A stretch of DNA of 12,140 nt from Basidiobolus heterosporus B8920 (lineage: Eukaryota > Basidiobolomycota > Basidiobolomycetes > Basidiobolales > Basidiobolaceae): positions 1 to 12,140 of the forward strand of contig JNET01031476.1 in assembly GCA_000697455.1 (NCBI GenBank), in the 5' to 3' direction. Made by a program: the position numbers and the translations under genes. Shown one piece after another: positions 9,601 to 12,140 of the stretch. The notes under the pieces are model-generated. The model saw nothing but the letters and a program-made list of their open reading frames with translations. It was not told the origin of the DNA and ran no database searches. Each line of letters begins with the position of its first letter. The stretch's first letter is position 1.

Positions 9601-10289
9601 CGCCTAATGAAATTCGAAGCCAGGTGAATAATGTGCATCCTGGGCCTGCTCCCGGAATGGTGCCCGTTCCAAATGCTTATGGAATCGCAACCCCGCCTGA
9701 GAGTGTTGCTGGTACTGTACGCGCAGCCTCTACGATGGAAGCTCCCACTGCTGCTATCTCCAACAACGTGATCCCGGTACCTTCTCCCATTTCATCCTCA
9801 ATCCCGAATGTTCCTAGCAACGCAGCTATGCATCCTCCAGGCATTGTTGAGCCTGATCTTCAAAAGATGGGCCATGATGACATGCTGAAGTTCGTTCAAA
9901 CCCTACTCACGGAGAAATCCGAGCTAGTCTCGCTCCTAATGAATATGCAACAAGAAGTATACTCTCTAACAGTGAAGTGTACGGACATGGTGGAATACGT
10001 TCGTAGACAAGACATGATGTACCACGTGAAGGAACAAGATTACAAGCAAGCCTTAATGATGAAGGAGATGGAGATGGAAAAGGCTAGAAGATATGTTTAT
10101 GCCATGGAGCAGAGAATTGCTCTACTGGAGAGAACAACCTCAAATGGATCGGTAACAGGTAACAATTCGAGACCTGTTACCCCATCGTTGGTTCAAGATT
10201 CACAAAGTCCAAAAGTAGCACCCAGAGCAGCCACCCCCATGTCCAGAACATCTAGCACCAAAGCAGAGACTCGTGACTCGGAAGCTTAG
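6648..10289 (+). CDS. Large multidomain protein of unknown function with GYF-ligand-type PPG motifs and C-terminal coiled coil
   Basis: A single uninterrupted frame of 1213 residues; I see no introns. I do not recognise the family. In order: residues 54-73 hold a Cys/His cluster (C54, C59, C62, H70, H73) that could bind zinc, though its spacing is not that of a classic C2H2 finger. About 205-580 is acidic/basic and strongly helical with few prolines, including an apparent coiled-coil stretch near 385-460. 593-607 is Lys-rich (KKKNKKKKKN core). About 610-1060 is Pro/Ser/Lys/Gln-rich and disordered, with five imperfect tandem repeats (694-822) and PPG-hydrophobic motifs: PPPGL at 819-823, PPPGI at 948-952 and PPGI at 1063-1066. 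About 1070-1160 is a Met/Glu/Gln-rich predicted coiled coil, followed by a Ser/Thr-rich end. PPG-hydrophobic peptides are known ligands of Smy2/GIGYF-type GYF domains, so a scaffold role in mRNA regulation is a reasonable but unproven inference. No signal peptide or membrane segment. Confidence 0.85.
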   Translation: MANDLVLNPTAIVNKMIALRVKPGVLKSDSPKPITDIRIDASNLSKEVNKFRACDGYACFYCREWTQLVHKKHFSAGNKTRKKVVDTSVTTVPREKVKDFIHQFEQTLHSRLENEKDSESILLYIFDTVSKFLGQKSGTALALDAIFAPITHDASPEAIAFSKDPEDPSQLIPQVENEKSQLTIPASEVPLLRKITPKILANHDSPTCAHSPTKDNTPSDLETFQKMINSAIAKEAKTSGLAMSQALSSVWEGTCAFLEEIKKIESIRSDVAGEGCFHKVALFNQQHQEILQSFNDYWSPVAEAHKKTKGKKSDKSPVTTADEIDETFFKFLENIRSSSELWNEEFLQPQIQLCQQLLRDLFQASSSVVDLARAHYVNNGSGNFQVELENKSEKVLLLLQELNKQMKTKLSQLEAEFAVKVNEIHGELDSIKDAWLNESQSTLHGRLEKAANKDFKKKIKKVEALGQAARIWCVSQLKTFLSSRELSQILVPCLGVQMLHAEDIEPAKLKELIEQNQELVDSIRARKQDIKEQFEAGVNTGRSTLGAILGKLFLREGLRLIEERVSVHKERMLLGVYNDVDSVDSSDLDTETKSKTNKKKNKKKKKNATGNTSVASSTASSPVEEKSMKLPEANKPTNVATKPQNKPPVSQEPQDKPTKPQATPVNSTSETKAEDLNESSSEVSDSREQHQVKLSKPLPSPVPKVPTTQAQSKHEKSRGSEPSVPSPTPKAPSKQPQPKSDKPHALEPNGPSKAPATQPQPQPQPQPQLKIEKPRDLEPSVPSPVPKNSVTQQQSKADKPRAPESYVPPPKLKAASTQPPPGLSFARAASQHLPAEKVAVRAKSSEEKAPTVSNQPDNKSNPDTAATKKANVSMENPLKPTAAPNRAPKPAKNPVPQDKPLSFADTVCLPPSGIEDKAQKSTKPSPPATSPIPQTSTGPNVTAPKLNPPPGIPKSNPAQPQHQPKKEYTPKPSDTAATWRRVDTPPNEIRSQVNNVHPGPAPGMVPVPNAYGIATPPESVAGTVRAASTMEAPTAAISNNVIPVPSPISSSIPNVPSNAAMHPPGIVEPDLQKMGHDDMLKFVQTLLTEKSELVSLLMNMQQEVYSLTVKCTDMVEYVRRQDMMYHVKEQDYKQALMMKEMEMEKARRYVYAMEQRIALLERTTSNGSVTGNNSRPVTPSLVQDSQSPKVAPRAATPMSRTSSTKAETRDSEA
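8424..8468 (+). repeat. AAG/AAC-rich tract encoding poly-lysine linker
   Basis: A purine run coding for a Lys/Asn stretch (residues 593-607) joins the helical half to the proline-rich half of the 1213-residue protein. Such runs can act as nuclear or nucleolar targeting signals or contact RNA, and long AAG/AAA runs can slow ribosomes. Read antisense, the run produces a spurious Phe-rich frame. Confidence 0.75.
8727..9113 (+). repeat. Five imperfect tandem repeats in the Pro-rich region
   Basis: Units of about 25-31 residues recur in a row with the pattern VPSP-x-PK, then a T/K-Q-x-Q stretch, then K-x-x-KPR-x-x-EPS. Starts are about LSKPLPSPVPK, VPSPTPKAP, GPSKAPATQ, VPSPVPKNS and VPPPKLKAA. 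DNA identity is still visible between units (AGCGTTCCATCCCCA near 8814 and again near 8982). The third unit carries an extra QP expansion from CAGCCC/CAACCT repeats at about 8920-8950. The last unit runs into the first PPG-L motif. Confidence 0.75.
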
Positions 10290-10529
10290 ATAGACAGACG
10301 ATCACCGTCGAAACCGTTCCACCCAATCCTTAGTGCTCTTATTATCACGCTTGATTCCCTTGATCCCCTTGATCCCCTTGCCCTCTTTAGTCCCCTTGCT
10401 CCCCAAATCATGTATCATGTCGTCATTTGTTGTACAGTTGCTACTTGAATCCTCAGTCATCATCTTCACAAGACTTCCACATAAATTAGGAAATCGCCAT
10501 CTTTTTGATTTCGTAGATCTTGACCTTAA
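10290..10529. other. 3' flank of the 1213-residue protein gene with a minisatellite
   Basis: This holds the 3' UTR of the plus-strand gene; no perfect AATAAA is seen. Its main feature is the 9-base repeat at 10351-10404, listed separately. On the minus strand a 53-codon frame (10463-10302) starts with two Met codons and reads through the repeat as a Gly/Lys/Ile-rich peptide; it could be chance. Confidence 0.4.
10351..10404. repeat. Minisatellite, six in-register 9-base units (TTGATCCCC type)
   Basis: Six consecutive 9-mers: TTGATTCCC, TTGATCCCC, TTGATCCCC, TTGCCCTCT, TTAGTCCCC, TTGCTCCCC. The middle two are identical and the last three are diverged, so the array grew by local duplication. 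Unit length is a multiple of three, so frames on both strands stay open across it (minus strand: GKGIKGIKGIK). Confidence 0.85.
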
Positions 10530-10842
10530 TCAATTGTCTCTGTTCCAATGAAATTCCATTGCGTTATTACTGATTCGATTATTGATCGATAACTGACTGA
10601 TTCTTGTTTGTTAGACAACAGAGTACAGCCAGGCACTCTGACCATTCAACTCACTCACTTACCAGGCTCACCAACTTCAACGCTTCGACCACATCATTTA
10701 ATCCAGCCATTCTAATCATAGCCAATCCCAATCTGGCTTGTACCACCCGTTTCGCCGAGCAATGTAAACCTAAGTCGCCAATCAATGCAAAAACCATGAG
10801 CAATTGTAACACCGTGCGAACACCAGCTCGATCATCAGCCAT
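10530..10842 (-). CDS. Possible small two-exon gene, unknown function (about 80 residues)
   Basis: Minus-strand exon 10842-10663 starts with ATG and encodes 60 residues, MADDRAGVRTVLQLLMVFAL onward, rich in Leu, Val, Ala and Met with helical character. The frame meets a consensus donor GTAAGT at 10662-10657. A CTAAC branch site (10614-10610) and CAGTCAG acceptor ending at 10593 define a 70-nt intron matching others in the window. Joining in phase to 10592-10530 adds 20 residues and a stop. An in-frame TAA directly precedes the ATG, and a 24-codon upstream frame (10917-10843) ends there. I recognise no domain; residues 9-24 are hydrophobic, which could be a short membrane segment or a buried helix. 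A non-coding antisense transcript is the main alternative, and an acceptor at 10597 would give a shorter end. Confidence 0.38.
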
Positions 10843-11069
10843 TTAAGGCTTGGTGGATTGCAAGATAGGCAAGTACACTAAGAACGATTGTATTCGTACA
10901 TCCGCACATCCGCACATCTTCACTGAACAGAAATTCAAACCAATTGATTAAAAACGACCGGTACATTTATTTTGGGTGGGATTTTTAATGGAATGTGTTA
11001 CAGTTTTGGCAATGGTATAATACAAAGAATCTCAGAGACTTTCAGGTTGGCGCATACGGAAAAATCATC
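10843..11069. other. Intergenic region: 3' end of the zinc-finger gene and upstream of the small gene
   Basis: An AATAAA on the minus strand at 10971-10966 lies about 100 nt after the zinc-finger stop codon and is a good poly(A) signal for it. A short period-8 repeat (CATCCGCA units) lies at about 10898-10917. On the minus strand this repeat starts a 24-codon frame that ends immediately before the ATG of the tentative small gene. Confidence 0.5.
10966..10971 (-). terminator. Poly(A) signal of the zinc-finger gene
   Basis: AATAAA on the minus strand, about 100 nt downstream of the stop codon at 11072-11070. It is the first perfect match after the coding region. Confidence 0.55.
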
Positions 11070-11834
11070 TCAACTAATATGGGGTGCAGTTGTCGAGGGT
11101 GTTGGAACGATGATGATGGGATGCCTACAATTGTGGCTTCGATAATGGCGCTGACGAGCGTCAACTCTAGTGAAACCTTCATGACAATAGACACATTTAT
11201 ATGGACGATATCCGGTATGTAGTCTTTGATGTCGCTCTAGATCATATTTACGCGCGAACACTCGTTGACAAAAATCACATGGGAATGAACGGTCCTTCGA
11301 CTTTCCCCCTTTCTTGTTATCGGATCTTGGTTTTGTTACACCCGTACGACCATCTGATGACTTGTCGTGTTCAAAACATCTCATCTCTGGCGGCGGTGTT
11401 TCTGGCGGGGATGGGATCTGTGCTTCGTGGTTCAGTGTAACTATCTTGGGATTAGACTTTCGTTGACCACGACACCGCTTCTTTTTGCTTGGTAGATCGG
11501 CCATTTCCGAATTACAGTCAACAAACTCAAATTTTTGTACTTGAATCGGGGAAGTTGGCGACGAGGGCACCCTTTCAGAGTAGACATTTGAAAACACCAT
11601 AGCATTGAATGGGTCTTGGTCTATAGAGTGCAGAGCCGAGAGGTCTTCGCTAGTCTCGAATTGATGTGGATATGAACTAAAGGGAGAGCTAAGCCAAGAG
11701 GACTGTGACGGATCAAACAGGGTCGCGTAATCGAGGTTTGCTTTTACGCCTGTATTTTGAGCAGAAACCGGAAAGAAAAAATCCCATCCCATGTCAGACT
11801 TGTCCATCGAGCTGTGTATAATAAACGAATTCAT
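11070..11834 (-). CDS. C2H2 zinc-finger transcription factor (two fingers, C-terminal)
   Basis: Single exon, 254 residues from ATG 11834-11832. The frame is open upstream to a TTG, but no ATG lies there, and the TATA box at 11886-11878 fits a start near 11850. The N-terminal half is Ser/Pro/Phe-rich with acidic and aromatic residues (possible activation domain). A basic cluster KKKRCRGQRK (117-126) and KKGGKSKDR just before the fingers (174-182) suggest nuclear import. Finger 1 is C186-x2-C189-x12-H202-x3-H206; finger 2 is C214-x2-C217-x12-H230-x3-H234. They are joined by TGYRPYK, a variant of the TGEKPYK linker. Predicted DNA-contact residues (-1, 2, 3, 6) are R,Y,D,R and R,D,A,R, which favour G-rich sites. 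Finger 2 has Arg where Leu is usual in the helix core, as in many fungal factors. SP and TP sites (about 91-95 and 142-148) could be proline-directed kinase targets. The target genes are unknown. Confidence 0.9.
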   Translation of the reverse strand: MNSFIIHSSMDKSDMGWDFFFPVSAQNTGVKANLDYATLFDPSQSSWLSSPFSSYPHQFETSEDLSALHSIDQDPFNAMVFSNVYSERVPSSPTSPIQVQKFEFVDCNSEMADLPSKKKRCRGQRKSNPKIVTLNHEAQIPSPPETPPPEMRCFEHDKSSDGRTGVTKPRSDNKKGGKSKDRSFPCDFCQRVFARKYDLERHQRLHTGYRPYKCVYCHEGFTRVDARQRHYRSHNCRHPIIIVPTPSTTAPHIS

Positions 11835-12140
11835 GGAATATGGATTAATGCAGTTCAAGCATACCTACACTCATTGTCTTTATATAATAAATGAGCGGTC
11901 AGTGTAGAACGTTCTTAGACTCAGCAAGACAATTAGAAACCATGCTATTACCAAAAAAGCCTAATTAGTTTGAATGCGTTGATCTTCACGTATTCTATTC
12001 ACTCTGCCGGACACGATAATTACATTATTTAATTGCACCATACCGTTGAAATTATCTAGATCGTTGGTTTGTGGTGCCCGTGATGTTAGTGATAGTACCT
12101 AGATAACGGCATTACATTACTCGCATGTTTTCTCTCATAA
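11835..12140. promoter_or_regulatory. Promoter region of the zinc-finger gene
   Basis: A TATA box (TATATAAAG on minus, 11886-11878) lies 44 nt before the start codon, implying a very short leader. A 9-codon upstream frame (11874-11845) lies between TATA box and start but is probably upstream of the transcription start. The remaining A/T-rich sequence to 12140 shows no further gene, RNA or repeat that I can support. Confidence 0.55.

Noticed and set aside
10604-10846. 80-codon plus-strand frame opposite the tentative small gene
   Set aside because: It starts at a non-ATG codon and has Asn/Ser/Thr-rich composition typical of the antisense of a Leu/Val-rich helix; the minus strand has the splice signals.
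11845-11874. Upstream start and first exon for the zinc-finger gene from ATG at 11874
   Set aside because: Splicing from the nearby GTATGC to the CACAG before the coding frame gives the wrong phase, and the TATA box at 11886-11878 places transcription start downstream of this ATG.

Overview
The window looks like nuclear DNA of a fungus. Four protein genes are well supported, one more small spliced gene is possible, and a gene fragment may run off the left edge. The fungal call rests on short introns (57-76 nt, GT..AG, several with a TACTAA or CTAAC branch site), compact spacing of a few hundred bases between genes, a Jsn1/Puf2-type RRM+PUF protein, and a fungal-style two-finger C2H2 regulator. 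I cannot fix the phylum from sequence alone. No rRNA, tRNA, CRISPR, transposon or virus-derived element was seen.

Layout. (1) 1-162, minus: open frame running off the edge, possibly the 5' end of a gene divergent from the next. (2) 532-4471, plus: eight-exon gene for a 1161-residue RNA-binding protein with a long Ser/Thr-rich N terminus, two tandem RRMs, a PUF repeat domain and a Q/N-rich tail. All seven splice junctions keep phase. (3) 4946-6226, minus: two-exon gene for a 402-residue FAD/NAD(P)H oxidoreductase of the AIFM2/FSP1 (AMID)/NDH-2 family, convergent with gene 2. (4) 6648-10289, plus: intronless 1213-residue protein I do not recognise, divergent from gene 3. It has a Cys/His cluster, a long helical region, a poly-Lys stretch, a Pro/Gln/Lys tandem-repeat region with three PPG-hydrophobic motifs, and a C-terminal coiled coil. 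(5) 10530-10842, minus: tentative 80-residue two-exon gene, convergent with gene 4. (6) 11070-11834, minus: C2H2 zinc-finger transcription factor with a TATA box and a poly(A) signal.

The genes do not form an obvious pathway. Two have a possible link to post-transcriptional control: the RRM+PUF protein directly, and the 1213-residue protein by inference, because PPG-hydrophobic motifs are ligands of GYF domains of the Smy2/GIGYF class. The most novel item is the 1213-residue protein. The most useful correction to a naive annotation is the exon structure of the PUF gene and of the oxidoreductase, both of which are broken into separate open frames by introns.
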